Source: Filosporella fistucella (taxonomy: Eukaryota > Ascomycota > Leotiomycetes > Helotiales). From it: a DNA stretch of 64,000 nt. This document shows positions 11,127 through 24,319 of this stretch, one piece after another. The position numbers and the translations under genes were made by a program. The notes below the pieces were generated by a model, which saw only the letters and a program-made list of their open reading frames with translations, did no database searches and had not been told where the DNA came from. Location: positions 496,001 through 560,000 of the forward strand of contig JAQJZZ010000002.1 in assembly GCA_030077755.1 (NCBI GenBank), read 5' to 3'. The number at the start of each line of letters is the position of its first letter. Positions within the stretch are counted from its first letter, which is position 1.

Positions 11127-12854
11127 CTAAAGAAGAATCATGCCAGCCCCAGACAAGATAGCCACCACCGTGAATCCAATGAAGTACTTGCCAGCTCCTA
11201 AACTAGCGCCCATAGTCATACCACCATCACTCTTCTTGCTGGTTGATGAAGCAGCTCCAGCTGATCCGGTACCACCAGCAGGGTTGGCAGAAGTAGCTGA
11301 AGCAATGATACTAGAACAACTGCCTTGCGCACTACCTGCCTTGACAACTTGAGCACTACCACCGAAATCACATGCAGTACCTGCATTGTTTTGCTCCTTG
11401 TAATAAGTATCGAATGCGTACGAAAGCTTCTCCAATGGCATACACATGGAATAAGCACCATAAACACCGGTGGTAGTATTCTTGGCGAATCCAGCACATG
11501 GTTTGCCATTATTGTAACTGCAAACCGTATCGAAGAGGGTTTTGATTGTAGAATTGCTGATGGAAGTCTTGGCAGTACAGCTGAGAGTTGCCATCATACA
11601 ACTACAAACGTCCTTGTTGGGAGTTGGTGGAAGGGCAGTTGCTGCATTCCATCCTGTTCCAACTGTTGGGCAGGATTGTCCGACAGTGTTTGTAGGATTG
11701 TAATTTGCTGAGTTGACACCGGTTGGGGAAACAGCATGGATTTGAGTAGAGAATGCAGCAAAATCAGCGAGAGTGCTGACTGATGTGGGGTTGACCGCCG
11801 ATACAAGACCATAATCGTTATCCTCTTGGAAATATTCGTAAACAATTCCTCCGGAGAAGACATCAGTCATATTTGGTCCATATAGAGCACCAATCTCGGT
11901 GAACTTTCGGCCAGCAGCTCCACCTCCTTGAGTATTGCAACCGTACTCCGCGAAAAATGCTGGGACAGAGTAACCTGTGAATTCAGCTACTCGGGCAGCA
12001 TATCCAGAAGTTTGAAAGTCTGAGTTTCCACACCATTCATAAATATTGTATCCCCAGAAATCAATTTGATCTTCGACGGGACCACAATTGAAGTAAGCAG
12101 AGACGGCTGCGCGAATAGATGCATCATCATCTGCAGCATATCCAACACCCATAGCATGATATTTCTTCGCCTTGATGTATGCCTTGGTATCGCGAACAGC
12201 AGCCTTGACGAAAGCAGAAGCTCCAGTGTAAGAAACATTGTTTGAAACCTCATTTCCTGCAAAGAAACCAATGACGTTGCTGTATGATGACAAGGAATCA
12301 ACAACATCGGTGTATCGCTTGAATAATTGAGTATCCCATGATGGATCTTCTCGATTGATTGATAGGTTTGGTTGTCCTAAATCACTAATCACGTAGATTC
12401 CCGCAGCATCCAAAAGTGCCATGCACTTGGAGTGATCTTGTGTTGGGTCGATGGCATAGGTTCGGATTGTATTCGCGCCGAGTTTTTGAAGGTATGGGAT
12501 ATCTCGAGTGCATGCAGTAACATCTGCAAGAGGATCGTTATACACGTTCTGCGGATGTCAATTAGAGGGCTGAAAGTAAGATTCGGAATCTGCGGAATAG
12601 ACATACATTTGTTGAGGTCGATCCACTACCAGACTTGCCAATTCCCGATTGATATGCTACACCTTTGATGAAGAATTGAGTACCATTGCTACTGAAGAAG
12701 AATTTAGAGCCCTGAAAAGTCAGTTGATTATTCGCATGTTGCCTCAATCGCGATCGCGTACCTTGATGACAATGGGGTCAAGAGCAGCTGTGGCGCAATT
12801 GATGAGCAGAGCCGATGCTGCAATCAGCGATAAGAGAGGGGTAGATCTTGTCAT
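11127..12854 (-). CDS. GH72 beta-1,3-glucanosyltransferase with CBM43 and GPI anchor (Gas/Gel type)
   Basis: The enzyme cuts and re-joins beta-1,3-glucan chains to lengthen wall glucan, working at the outer face of the plasma membrane. Exons are 12854-12762, 12711-12607 and 12548-11127 (539 aa). A signal peptide precedes FIKGVAYQ. The acid/base Glu166 lies in FFAGNEVSNN and the nucleophile Glu267 in VPAFFAEYGC. The C-terminal X8/CBM43 domain is Cys-rich (VCSCMMATLSC, YNNGKPCAGF, CDFGGSAQVVKAGS). A Ser/Ala/Gly-rich linker and a hydrophobic tail (YFIGFTVVAILSGAGMILL) mark a GPI attachment signal. All family features are intact. A purine-rich tract upstream (12869-12912) gives a pyrimidine-rich 5' leader on the coding strand, common in fungal wall genes. 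Confidence 0.96.
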
Positions 12855-14232
12855 TATGATGATCTGTAATGGGAAGAGGGGAAGAGGAAGAGGAAGAAGA
12901 GAGAGAGAAACGAGCGTAAAAGCGAATGTGTTATCCCAACGTCAATTACTTGTCGACGTCGATGGAGATAGAATGAGGTAGGTGTTGGTGGGTTGGCAGG
13001 AACGAGGCACAGTAGAATTTTGTCTTGGAGGTGTCTCGTTTTGGGTAAATAGGTTGTATGGTGGCAATCCGAGACTAATTTTGATCCGTTTGTTGGCTCC
13101 AGCAGGAGCAGCAGGAAACATCAGCGTCATCCTTACAGGATTGGACGAAACCAACACGAGCTGGATGCATCGGCATGGTCAACACTGGTGGCTGTTGTAA
13201 TTGGCTGATGACAACATGTAAGCAGGACTTTGGCCGATGTTGCAGTAGCTCGTTGCCTGAAGGGTCGGAAGAGTACGAGCTGGTGGTAAGAAGATACGGA
13301 GGTACTAGTACTTACCTCTGCATCAATTGTGCGCTTACCTGCTTGTATCAGTACTATCAATCAATTCCAGCAATAATGTCAATTCAAATGAAGATATTCA
13401 CAAATGATGTTCATGATGAAACGAGAGGACGGGATAAGCTTCTTCTGTGGGGATTGTTTTAGCGTCCGTCCTGGCAAGGCATGGCGAGCTTGATAGGGAG
13501 TATGCTGTATTCTACTGCTTGGCTCTGCTTATGCGTATATTCAATACCGAGCTGCGATTGCAGGCTTTGGTTCAACGATTGAATACTTCTTTCTTCATTA
13601 TCAATAACCTCAATTACGATTGTGCTCTTCATACCGTAACAAGAGAGGATCTTTTCCAGTCTCGATTTATGGAGGATCGCAATTACGGTTCAAACGTAAT
13701 GTGTACCGTTCCTCAGCCACGATGAATATAATTACCGTTCGTTTAATACGAGGTTATTTTCAATTTCATGCATTTTTTCACATTACCCCTTACTCAAGTC
13801 GGATACAATTATGGTACGGAGTATCTTGATTTACACTTGGTGCAACACAACCTGCGAAGGATGCCTCCACTGTCAGCATCGAATTTAACCGCTTTGATGA
13901 ACGACTGGCCCCCTATTTTCAAGCGAGAATGTCACCCGGCTGTCAGTCCACTCCAGCTAAATGGAAAGCATAGCCCAGCATTGCATCACACTTGCTATTG
14001 AGTCACCAGACAGCTACAGCAACGTTTCGATTGCTGATAATCCTCAGTTGACTTCCACAATGGACATTCATAGATCACATGATTATCACGCGTTCCCGAC
14101 AGTCACCAACTATCACATATATCATTCTCTCTCGGATTCCAAGAGCCGTAGTCAAATACTAGAATCGCTTTGCCCATTCTAGGGTCAGAATCTTCTCAGA
14201 CATCACGACTTCCAACCCATCTCAAACCACTA
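12855..14232. other. Divergent intergenic region
   Basis: The space between the GH72 gene and the acyltransferase starts with a GA-rich simple tract at about 12869-12912. I see no gene in the remainder. Confidence 0.4.
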
Positions 14233-15538
14233 ATGTCCATACACCCACTCATCCCCCTCCTCCCCCTCTGTCCCCTCGCCCTCACCCTCCCACCTACCTC
14301 TCTCCTCCGGCATTTCTCCCCCTACATCCTGCTCTCTCTTCTCATCTTCTCTCAAAACCCCATATTCCTCCCTCAAACCACTAATACCCGCATAATCCTC
14401 GTCTCTCTCTGGCCCTTCTATTTTTCCACGCTCTCAAAACTCCTCTTCCAAGTCCCCGAAGCAACACTCTGGCGTATTAATCATCCAGTTCGTGAGGGTT
14501 TATTTCAAAGACCGTACTCATGGGAGAAATTCAAATGGGCGGTGGAGTTATGTTGTTCCACCAGAGGCGTGGGTTGGAATTGGGAAATTAGGCATATTCC
14601 TGCACTTTCTAATCCAAAGGAAACTGGGCGCCAGTTCTTAATTAGAATGGGGAAAGAAATGGGTATTGCGTTCATTTGTTTGGATATATGTGCTTATTTG
14701 TTGAGAATTAATCGGTATACGGTGAAAGGGGAGGTTTTGGAGTGGGGGAGGTGGATAATTGTATTGGCTGCGATGGGAGTACAGGGGTATTTTGCTACGA
14801 ATTTTGGGTATGTAATATTGGCTTTTTTGGCTGTTGGAGTAGGAATTAGTGAGCCGAAGGTTGGTCATATATTCGCACTGTAGTGAGTGGGAAATATACA
14901 GATGCTGACAGCGAATAGGATTGGCCTCCTTTCCTTGGTGAATTTGGGAAAACGACTACCTTGAGATATTTTTGGGGTGATTTTTGGCATCAAAGCCTTC
15001 GTTCGGTTTGTGCCACCCAGCCACCATCTACTAGTGCTGATGAGAGTAGATACTAACATCCTACTCCAAATTCTTCCTCAGACTGCTGAAAGTCCCATCT
15101 CACACGCCTCTATCATCTATCCTCTTCCTCTTCTTCACATTCGGTCTATCGGGCTTGTATCACGCATATGCATGCTATCAACTACCTTATCCGACACCAA
15201 ACTCACAAAATGCAACCTTGTATGATAGGGTTGGTCGATATATGGTGTTTTTCTTATTACAGCCAGTAGGGATTATAATTGAAGATGTGGTTGTAAAATG
15301 GTATCAAACACGAAAGAAGTTCGAGAGCAAAAAAGCAGAAGGGAATGAAAAGGGAATTGAGAAGCAGGAGGGAAGAAAGTGGAGTAAAGTACTTGGCTAC
15401 TGTTGGGTGACAGGTTGGATGATATTCTCTGCTAGTTTTCTGATTGATGCATACTTGAAGACTGAGATGGGGCTTATTGGAGGGCAGCCATCTATCACAG
15501 AGGTTTTTTGGAAGAAACTTCGCAGTTTACTACCATAG
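14233..15538 (+). CDS. Wax-synthase-like membrane-bound O-acyltransferase
   Basis: This is a multi-pass membrane acyltransferase-like protein of the wax synthase domain family, members of which in fungi acylate sterol, terpene or polyketide hydroxyls. Exons are 14233-14859, 14919-15005 and 15050-15538 (400 aa), joined phase 0 at both introns. The small middle exon carries the family core DWPPFLGEF...TLRYFWGDFWHQ with its conserved His. The third exon carries FGLSGLYHAYACYQ with the second conserved His. The N-terminal half has several hydrophobic helices. The first donor (GTTGGT) is weak, but the next GT sites break the frame of the core motif. No biosynthetic cluster is visible next to it, so the substrate is unknown. 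Confidence 0.8.
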
Positions 15539-17366
15539 GCAGATGTAAGGTCAAGATAAATCAGGGCGTTTGCCTTCCACTCAATTTGGGCTGTTGTGAG
15601 GGTCTGAAAACTTGAGAAATACATAATTGAAATCAAGATCGAAAAGGAACGAGTCTGAATAAATTCGCAGCTATCTTCGCTGTCCGTTATGGCCATATGC
15701 CGATCGTTCAACAAGACCTTGTGTTTGGAGATACTTCAAAAGTCATGGAGAATATGTCCCGGAGTCTGAAAGATGAAGTGGAACGAGTTCCAGTTTCATT
15801 TGAAAAGTATAGCACAGATAAGTTCTTGAACAAGCAACAAAGTGGTCCCGAACTGAATAATTGGAACGAAGAGACCGTACCAAGACAACATTTGCCATAT
15901 TTCCATATACCAGAACTTCAGCATCAAGTGACTCAAAAAGAAAGGATACCAACCCGTATAAGAGGAACCACGACTCGTCGGATCGTGTGGAAGCAGCCAG
16001 AAGAACCAGACGATCAAGCGGAGTATGGAGTGTCTCTTTGTTCCAACTATAAACTGAAAAGGTTCCAATCATCATCCGCTGCAGGTCACCTTGGGCAGCG
16101 AACACGAAGATCGTGAAGAAGAAAGGAGGGAGCGCTAAGAATAGTTCACAACTTTATTCCTATTAATAATATGATGTTCAAAAAAGCTTACCCAATAGAA
16201 GGAATCGAACTAATCGTAAGTATAAACGTATTATTTAGAGTAAATGCGTGTCAGTTACTAGGCTATACCGATATACTTAGAGCACGTTTATAAAATAGGA
16301 TTCGGGCTTATAAGGGGGGTCTAGCGATGTATTCAAGACTAAAGGACATCGCCACAGGACAAATTCCAAAACCCGACGACGAGAAACCACTTAGCCATAC
16401 ATCGGAGGGGCCAGTATTTGACTGTTTCATAGATGACGATTTTAGAGGGGCAACTATCTTCGACGACTTATTCGAGTTTCTACACGAGCATTACTTCCCG
16501 AGTATGAAAGCTATGTAGTAAGACGGAGAAGGTCAGTTGGCTCGTCAAGCAAAGAGCAATTAGCAAAGTTTCAAGATTTATCATCGTGGTTATAGTTAGA
16601 ACTGTCGTCAAATTTCAGAACCGTCAACTCTTCCAATCGTCAAGGTTGAAAACTGTCGTCAGATTTAAATTCTTCGAGCTGCCAACATCCTGTCAAGCAG
16701 ATCACCTTTGTTCAAACATCCATATTCAAGGGCTTGGGGCTGGTACCATTGCCTCGCCACGCAGGTCATCCTGTATATTGTTCATCCGATGCCGAATTTA
16801 CTCTTTGTGGAAAGTGGAGTTCAAATAGTAGTACGGTAATTTCTCCTGTATGGTACTTATACTGCCTGGCCATGAAGTGTGTACTCTTTTATAGTCAGAG
16901 TATTTAATGAATTTCATCGTTTAAGAAAGGGAGAAGGAGATAGATGAGGCAGAGAAAGGGAGTGTATTCACCTCACCGAGTGAACTCGAATTCTCCTAAC
17001 TTTTACTTGAGAGGAGAATTTTGTCACCGCTGAAATGTTGAATGCTTTTGCTCGCAAGTCTACTACATTTGCTAATATGAAAATATGTCTTGGAGCACGT
17101 ACTATACAGCAATCAACCTCACGAAAATCATGGAGCACATTGCAGTGGGCCTGAGAGAAGTCGATACTAGTCAGACGAGCGCATAGTATCTTGGTAAACT
17201 GGGATATCTCTCATTAAGCAGAACATAGCCTGATCACATCACAAACAATCAGATAATCAAACAATCTATCATTCTTCGACACAAACAAGCAATCTAAAAA
17301 CCCCATTTTAAAAAAGAAAAATAATCCGACAGCACCGCCCACCAAACACCCTCTCCCTCCCCTCCC
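15539..17366. other. Long intergenic region with AT-rich, possibly RIP-decayed patch
   Basis: The first half holds overlapping open frames on both strands without family marks. From about 16140 to 16340 the base composition turns TA-rich. An open frame at 16327-16518 (a 63-residue piece containing FEFLHEHYFPSM) and two copies of AACTGTCGTCARATTT at 16600-16615 and 16651-16666 follow. I read this as a possible mobile-element remnant; no family can be named. Confidence 0.3.
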
Positions 17367-19481
17367 CTACTCCTCCACCACCCGCTTCAAATCCCTCAGG
17401 ACCATCCTCCTGAGCGGATTATCCGCTACCCTCCTCGCCTCCTTCACCAGCCCCTCCTTCTCCCTCTCCAACCTCTCCACTTCCTTCCTCAACCCCTCGT
17501 ACTTCTCCCATTCCTCCATGAAGACTCTAAGAGTCTCCCGGTACAAAGCCGCACCCTCTCCCTCTCCCAGACGAGCAGCAAGCTCCTCCAACTCCTCAAC
17601 GTCCCGCTCCAAAGTAGCACCCGACACCTCTGAAGAAACCTCCAGAGGGCCGGCAGACGATTGAGAAGTCGAGGGAGTGCCCTCATCAATGGTTGCTGTT
17701 CCAGCTCGCGCCATAACAGCAGGGTCCTCGTCGACTGGCGGCAATGTTCCCCGTGAGGAAAACATCGCCGAGACCTTACGTCGGATACCGAGCTTGTGAG
17801 GCTCGGAGTCCTTAGTAGTGGCGGCCTGCTTGACCATCGACGAAGGCTTCCGGGGACCACCGGAAGACTTGGGGAGAGATCCTCGAGGGGATGGAGGATG
17901 GGAGCCCAACATCTCGTCTGCATCACGCGCGAAACGAACTCGAGGGCCGGTGATACCGACCTTCTCCTTCTGGAGGTCGGCTGGTGTTGGCGGCAGAGCT
18001 TTGTTCCGAAGAACTCGACCCTGGTTTGGCTTGTCCACCAGCTCGAACCTCCTAGGGTTGGGACGAGGAGCCTTGGTCGGTGTGGTTACTGATGACGAAC
18101 TTCCGTGCGATGCCATGGACAATTCTGGACCAGTCAGGAAGGTATGTGCGGCATCTCGAGGTGATTGACGTGGCAAGCCGAACTTTGAGATTGGTACTGG
18201 AATGCCCGACTTTGACTTTGGCGTCGGGAAGATTGGTTCGGACGCCGCAAGCAAGGCAGGATGCATCTCGTTGACACGTCGAAGACCAGAATCGGGTGCG
18301 TCTGTAGATATTAGCATGATACATGGCATGGGTAAAAGTGAACTCACCAATCAGACCTCTACGCTCAGGTGTGGAAACCGCGGTATCAGTTGGCACAGCT
18401 GCAAGTTGTCTAGCTCTGGCTCTGGCTTCTAGAATTCGGCTCTCCTTGTAACGCCAAATTGCTTGTCCCACTCTCTCCAATTCGTTCTGCGGGGTTGGAG
18501 GATCCTAGTAATAGATTAGTTCGAGTTACATTTTTGAGGGTTGAATTGACATTATGGAATTAAGAATGTAGTATGAATCACGCTCAGTAGAGAAGCATCA
18601 TGAGGGAGAAGATAACTTACCACACGAACGTAATCTGCACGGCATCCTGGCTGACCATCCGGCGCATACGGAATATCATCATCATCATAAATAGATCGAA
18701 TTGGCGGGAACTCAAGCTGATAGAGAGAAGAATCGCTAGCACTAGCATCTGAAGTAGGAGAATTCGAGCCACCGCTTGTTTGTTTACGCTCGGGGGTTTG
18801 GTCAATACCAGTACTCATTGCGCCACCCATTGCTAAGTGTTGTGTAGAGGTGTCGGTTGGGTAAGGTGAATGGATGTTGCGTCTTCGTTGAGTGCGAATA
18901 GGGTTATGGCGTGCTTCAAATCTATCCTCGAATCTTGAGCGAGGTGTTGATGCGCAATCAGGCCCAGTGGAAGGAGAAGATTCAGCGGTTGCTGGCTGTG
19001 TTGGCTCAGGAGTTTGGATATTGCGAGGCTCGATCTTGGAAACCATCTCTGAATCGGCGATAGAGTCGCCTTGACTATATTTGTGGGAAGAGGAGTTGAC
19101 AGCAGTCTTTGGTGTGCCTGTAGCAGTAGGTAGTTCACCAACAAGTTCTGATGTGATACCTTCAATCAGATCTAAACCGAAGTAGTATTCTTCGAAATCT
19201 TCTGGTATCTCTATTTCTGGCGTTTGACGCGTAGTACGTGGCTTGTACAGAGGACTGAGCAGTGATGGTAGGATTCTAGGCTCTTCGTCTTCAAAAGTGA
19301 CTGGAGAAAATATGTGTGAGGAAGAGCGTGAAATTTTCTTTGTGGTGGGAGAATTTTCAGGAGTTGGAAACTCAATGGTCACCGCGGGGCTAGAAATTTC
19401 GTTGTTCTCTCGCACTAATGTGACCCTCTTAGGAGTAGATTGAGCGGCGACACCATCGCGAATCATATTAGGGTCCTCCAT
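17367..19481 (-). CDS. Unrecognised 650-aa protein: disordered, with C-terminal coiled coil
   Basis: I do not recognise the family. Exons are 19481-18621, 18504-18348 and 18301-17367, with clean GTAAGT and GTGAGT donors and matching phases. Residues 1-290 are rich in Ser, Thr, Pro and acidic residues with many TP/SP sites (TPKR, PTPENSP, QTPERK), as seen in heavily phosphorylated proteins. A more ordered segment (ELERVGQAIWRYKESRILEA) follows at about 295-315, then another Pro/Ser-rich stretch. The last 95 residues are a strong acidic-basic heptad region (VEELEELAARLGEGEG, LRKEVERLEREKEGLVKEA) likely to be a coiled coil. It has no signal peptide or membrane helix. A cytoskeletal or scaffold role would fit the layout but is not shown. 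Confidence 0.75.
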
Positions 19482-21768
19482 TGCGAGGCTGGGGGGGCGT
19501 CGACACTAGTGAGGATAGCCTTTCAATGTGTTGAACCACTTCGATCTTAGCAAACATTTTCACTCGTGGAATTGGGAACTTACATGGAGCTTTCAGTGAC
19601 AGCTATATCATTGATATTTCGAAGTCTGTATTCAGAGATAATAGACAATGATCGAAGTCTGCTGTATGTATGATACTGTATGATTCTGGAGAGGATTGGA
19701 TTGTGAAAGTTTTTGTGGGAGAAGACGCTTTGAGGCTATCTAGAGATTTACCTTCTTGCTGGAAGCGAGCATTAGCGTGTTATCTGGGGTTTCGGGTTTC
19801 GGAGTACGATCGAAGGTGTATTGCTATATAGAATCGACACCGCCTACTCTAGCGCCATGTTGGCTGGATCATACCCGTGACCACAAGTGTGGCATGAGAT
19901 CATGGCTGTGAGGTGTCTGGTTGGAGCGAGAATTTCATCACTTCAAAGATCAGATAGATACCCACGGCAAGACAGCAGTGGTGTAGAGTGTTCAAGGTTC
20001 TTGGCCAAAAAAAGAAAGTGAGAGTTGCTAGAGCTTCTGAGATGGGCAGAGCAATTCTGATTCTTCTGGACTTTAAAGGATGAGCAGCAGAAGTATATAT
20101 TCTTTGTTTATTAAATGAGGTTTAATTCATTTCATTTCGATTGAAAGTTGAATGCTGACCGTACCAGGTCCAGATGCTACTAAGCTCAGGTTCATGATCA
20201 AAGGAATGAAGATATTGGGCTAGAGATCTTAGTTCAAGTCCAGCATCAAAGCATATCAATGAAAAGGATTGCTCTATTTCTGCTCGTTGGAATGTTGCAC
20301 AACAGGAGCTAAGTCAGACAGTGCTGCCTTGCGAGGGGTAAGTGCAAAGCTGGCTTGCAAGATACCAAGAAAGCAACTGGGCTTCTAATGTTTATCTCTG
20401 CACTATAGAGAAAGTCATTATTCCCGGCCGTTGCAGGTTTGCTGCACTCAGAAGCTGGAAGTATGAGTGTTGCAACCAAGACCAAAACGCAGTGGAAGCA
20501 AAGATGTAATGATACAATGCAGCATGGTACTTGAGCTTTCGCTATACAAATTATTACAGCCGTTATTACCTGACAGGTCAAGCAGATTCTACTTTTACAA
20601 ATTGATCATTGGGGTAGTTTGGAATCATCCATCTCCAGACCCACCATGGCACCAACCATTTCCAGGACTCACGGATGATAAATACAAGGACAATAGACAT
20701 CTTACTGCTGACAAGCATCCAAAAACAATATGGATATATGATAGAGTACTTCTAATCATTCCGCTCTATTAAGGTGATAGCATACAGAATAGCAAGTTTC
20801 GAAGTTGGAGGTCGGTTGAAGGTGTTGTTGAGGCCAAGTCAGTGGCATTACATAAGCGAGGTGGTGTTTGAGCCAACCAAACATCGGCCAGACTCCCGAT
20901 GGCCAACAGGGTTAAAACCTTGGCCTGTCACGTTAAGTTTTTTGCATAAAGGGGCGGCAATGCATCTTTATCATTTCATGCGCGACTCAACAGCCTCCAC
21001 AGTAAACAAAATTTGATGAAACAGAACCAACATATCGAGAAACATCAAACAGAATGTATTGGAATGTATCCTCGAGCCTGACACCTAGAATTTCACATAA
21101 AGCCCAATTCAACTACCCCACGAACTTTATTCGGCACTCCAAATTGGAACAATCCGGATCTTCATTTTTATATTATTATCAGCATCATCGCACGATTGGC
21201 GCCGCCACTATCTTTATCTGCCCCACCACGACCTCGATTTCTTGATCATAACCCCTGCAGTAGCTTGTAGCGAGCCCTCAAAGTTCATCTAGCCTTGGAA
21301 CCTTGGAAGTGTTTCATAGGATTAATCCGTCGAGGCTGTGTACACGTCAAGATCCACAATCCGCTTTGATGTCGTCCATGTCATCAACTCGCCAGGCGGA
21401 TGGCATTTTCATTGGGTTGGTATTTTTAAGCTGCTCCGTATTGCTCCACACTCTTTCGTCCTTGTCCAGGAACAGGAAATAGTTCATCTTGTCTTTGTGC
21501 AAGCTCTCCACTCTTTTCTCTCTCTACCAATCCGGGACTTTGGTACTTGCATTGACCCGATCCTGTAAGTTCATAGATCATCCCTTTTTGGTTTGCTTAG
21601 GCCAGGAACCCTAAGCTATCATCTCGGGAGTGCTGATCTTTTCAAACAGGGCATATGTTGTGGGGCAGATATAGGTAATGGTCTCCCAACTCTTTTTGAA
21701 CATTTTTCCCGTTGCTTCATTGCTTCCTTTGCATCACCACATTCGTTTGAATATATAATACATTAATC
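19482..21768. other. Long divergent intergenic region, no gene seen
   Basis: More than 2 kb lies between two divergent genes. Short open frames (for example around 20467-21016) lack start context, splice logic or family signature. The part nearest 21768 is probably the promoter of the GH5 enzyme. Confidence 0.4.
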
Positions 21769-23134
21769 ATGTTGCTCAGGAATATTCTTGCAGCCGTTTG
21801 CTCGGCTGGTGTTGCAACAGCCTTACCGTGAGTCTCAATTCCAGTCCGCAGATTCGCGATTCTAACATGTGATAGACAACCTTCGAAGCGCTCAGTATCA
21901 TTCAATTGGGGCTCAGAAAAAGTACGAGGATTGAATATTGGTGGATGGCTAGTATTGGAACCATGGATAACACCTTCGATCTTCCAAGCTCAAGACCAGT
22001 CCCTCGGCATAGTCGACGAATATACCCTCACTGAAAAACTCGGCACCGAAGCTGCATACAATATTCTCAAGCCTCACGTATGTTTCATTCCTGGAGGAGA
22101 TAGGCATAGACATGGACTGACATGGGCAGTGGGATTCTTGGTGTACCTTTGCAGACTTTCAAAAGATTGCCAATGCAGGCTTCAACACTGTCCGAATCCC
22201 AATTGGTTATTGGGCTTACTCCCTCTCCTCCGAGCCCTACACGCAAGGAGCAGCTCCATACATCGACGCTGCAATCGATTGGGCACGCTCGACGGGATTG
22301 ATGGTATGGATTGACCTGCACGGCGCTCCAGGATCACAGAACGGATTCGACAATAGTGGTCATAAAGTGTCTACACCAGGGTGGCAGCAGGGAAACACAA
22401 CTGCTCAGACATTGGCTGTTCTACAGACCATCACTCAAAAGTACGCTCAAACACAATATCAAGATGTTGTGGTGGCTATTGAGCTTCTCAATGAACCTCT
22501 GTCATCGGCTCTCAATTTCGACGATTTAAAGCAATTTTACCGCGATGGGTTCGAACAAGTCAGAGCTGTGAGCGATACTCCCGTCATGCTACACGACGCT
22601 TTTGTAGCACCAAGCACCTGGAACGGCTTTCTCTCGACTTCAGACAATAATGCACACAATGTCGTGGTAGACCACCACGAATACCAGGTATTTACCAATG
22701 ATCTAGTCGCACTTCAACCATGGCAGCATCGCCAGCTGGTATGCAACAATGCACCTTCATACGCCAGCAACTCAGACAAATGGATAGTGGTCGGCGAGTG
22801 GACGGCAGCAATGACCGATTGTGCTCCAGCTCTCAATGGCTACGGAATCGGTGCTCGCTATGATGGAACCTATTCCATCAACGGCGGCTCTTCCTACGTC
22901 GGGACATGCGAGGATAAGAATAATGTTGCCAACTGGAATGAGACTTTCAGAGGTGACATGAGAGGGTATCTAGAGGCTCAGTTGAGTACCTTTGAAGCAA
23001 GGACTCAAGGCTGGGTGTTCTGGAATTTCAAGACCGAGGCGGCACATGAGTGGGATGCTTTTGCGTTGCTGGATGCGGGAATCTTCCCACAGCCGCTGAC
23101 GAACAGGGGGTTTGGTGGGATTTGCTCCGGGTAG
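21769..23134 (+). CDS. GH5 exo-beta-1,3-glucanase, secreted
   Basis: The enzyme releases glucose from the non-reducing ends of beta-1,3-glucan outside the cell, for wall remodelling or nutrition. Exons are 21769-21827, 21876-22077 and 22130-23134 (421 aa). A signal peptide (MLLRNILAAVCSAGVATALP) is followed by a dibasic SKR site, a likely Kex2-type pro-region cut. Family motifs are VRGLNIGGWLVLEPWITPSIF near the N-terminus, FNTVRIPIGYWA, IDLHGAPGSQNGFDNSG, the acid/base Glu209 in IELLNEPL and the nucleophile Glu310 in VVGEWTAAMTDC. The length matches fungal Exg1-type enzymes. All key residues are present. Confidence 0.95.
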
Positions 23135-24319
23135 GGAAGCGTAGGATATGGTGTTTGGTAGAAACATAGGTAGAATTGGAGGACCAAAAATGGCGGCGTA
23201 CACATTCGTTTTGAGGACACAAGAGGTGTAGATAGGGAAATGGGTGTGGTTATGGAAGGGGTGGATATTTGGTAGATAGGATAGACGATATACCCAGCAG
23301 ACAAATAATCAGAATGCACATTAGAAGAACACTCTTGCCTTCACACTCTTCAATGGAAGAAAAAAGAAAGTGAATATACCAAAAAAAAAAAAAAAAAAAC
23401 CTCAATCCGAAATAACAAAAAACTCCGCCGCTCCCGTCGAAATGGAAACGACCTGAAAAACCCTAGGTAGGGTATTTTACAGATTCATCGGCCGCGTAGA
23501 ACCCACACTTCCTCATTTCTGGAGGAGTGGAATTCAAGATCACCACAACATGAAACCCATGGCTGGTGGCGATGAGAGAACACTTTTTGGATATATTTCA
23601 TACTAGAGATGAGAGGTTGGAAAGCAAATGGGAATGCGGGGAGTTCTTTTGAAAGAAGTGAGGTTATTTTGAGGGTGTGATGATCGATCCCTCGTCAGTT
23701 GATCACAGATGCCGCCATGCGGTGAGACAAAATACTACTCCTGCAGAGAGCACTCCTTAATTTTCAGCGCTAGGTATTCATACTAAGTGAACCATTGCGA
23801 CTCCAGAATTGAACACTCCTTTCGATGTCGTGCTCGAATTCACGTAAGTCTCGCTTGCAATGATTTGATGGCGTCGTACAGTATCAGGGATTACTCTCAA
23901 GCTGTCTTGGGGAAACCCCCATATCCTCTTACAATTAAAACATAACCCCACGATTCGCAAAACATATTAATCACAGAAAACACTTCGCAATCAATGTCCC
24001 AAAACAACATGCAGGCCTCGCATAGGACGCCTTGTAGTGCTTGGCTCCTTGGCCCCTTTCTTTCATTCGCTAAAGAATCGGCTGTCGAAGATGACGAGAT
24101 TCCCCGTGTTCTGGCACCATTTTCCAACGGCTTAGTTCATCGAAATATTTACGCCGACTGCAGGCTAAGGCGAAACTAATGTCTTGATCTCCTATGGGAT
24201 GGGGGAGTTAGTTATATACTGCTGGCGCTGCCAAAATTCTCATCTTCGACCTTATCTGTTTTCTTCTGACGGGTGTGAGAATTGACCCTCGCCACTTGTG
24301 GAGTGAAGCTAAATCCAGA
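23135..24319. other. Intergenic region with poly-A tract
   Basis: The region contains an A run at about 23382-23399 and probable terminator/promoter sequence between two plus-strand genes. I see no supported gene. Confidence 0.4.

Noticed and set aside
15697..16116. Open frame of 139 codons with a real ATG, Lys/Glu-rich
   Set aside because: A competing frame exists on the other strand and neither has a family signature; too weak to call a gene without transcripts.
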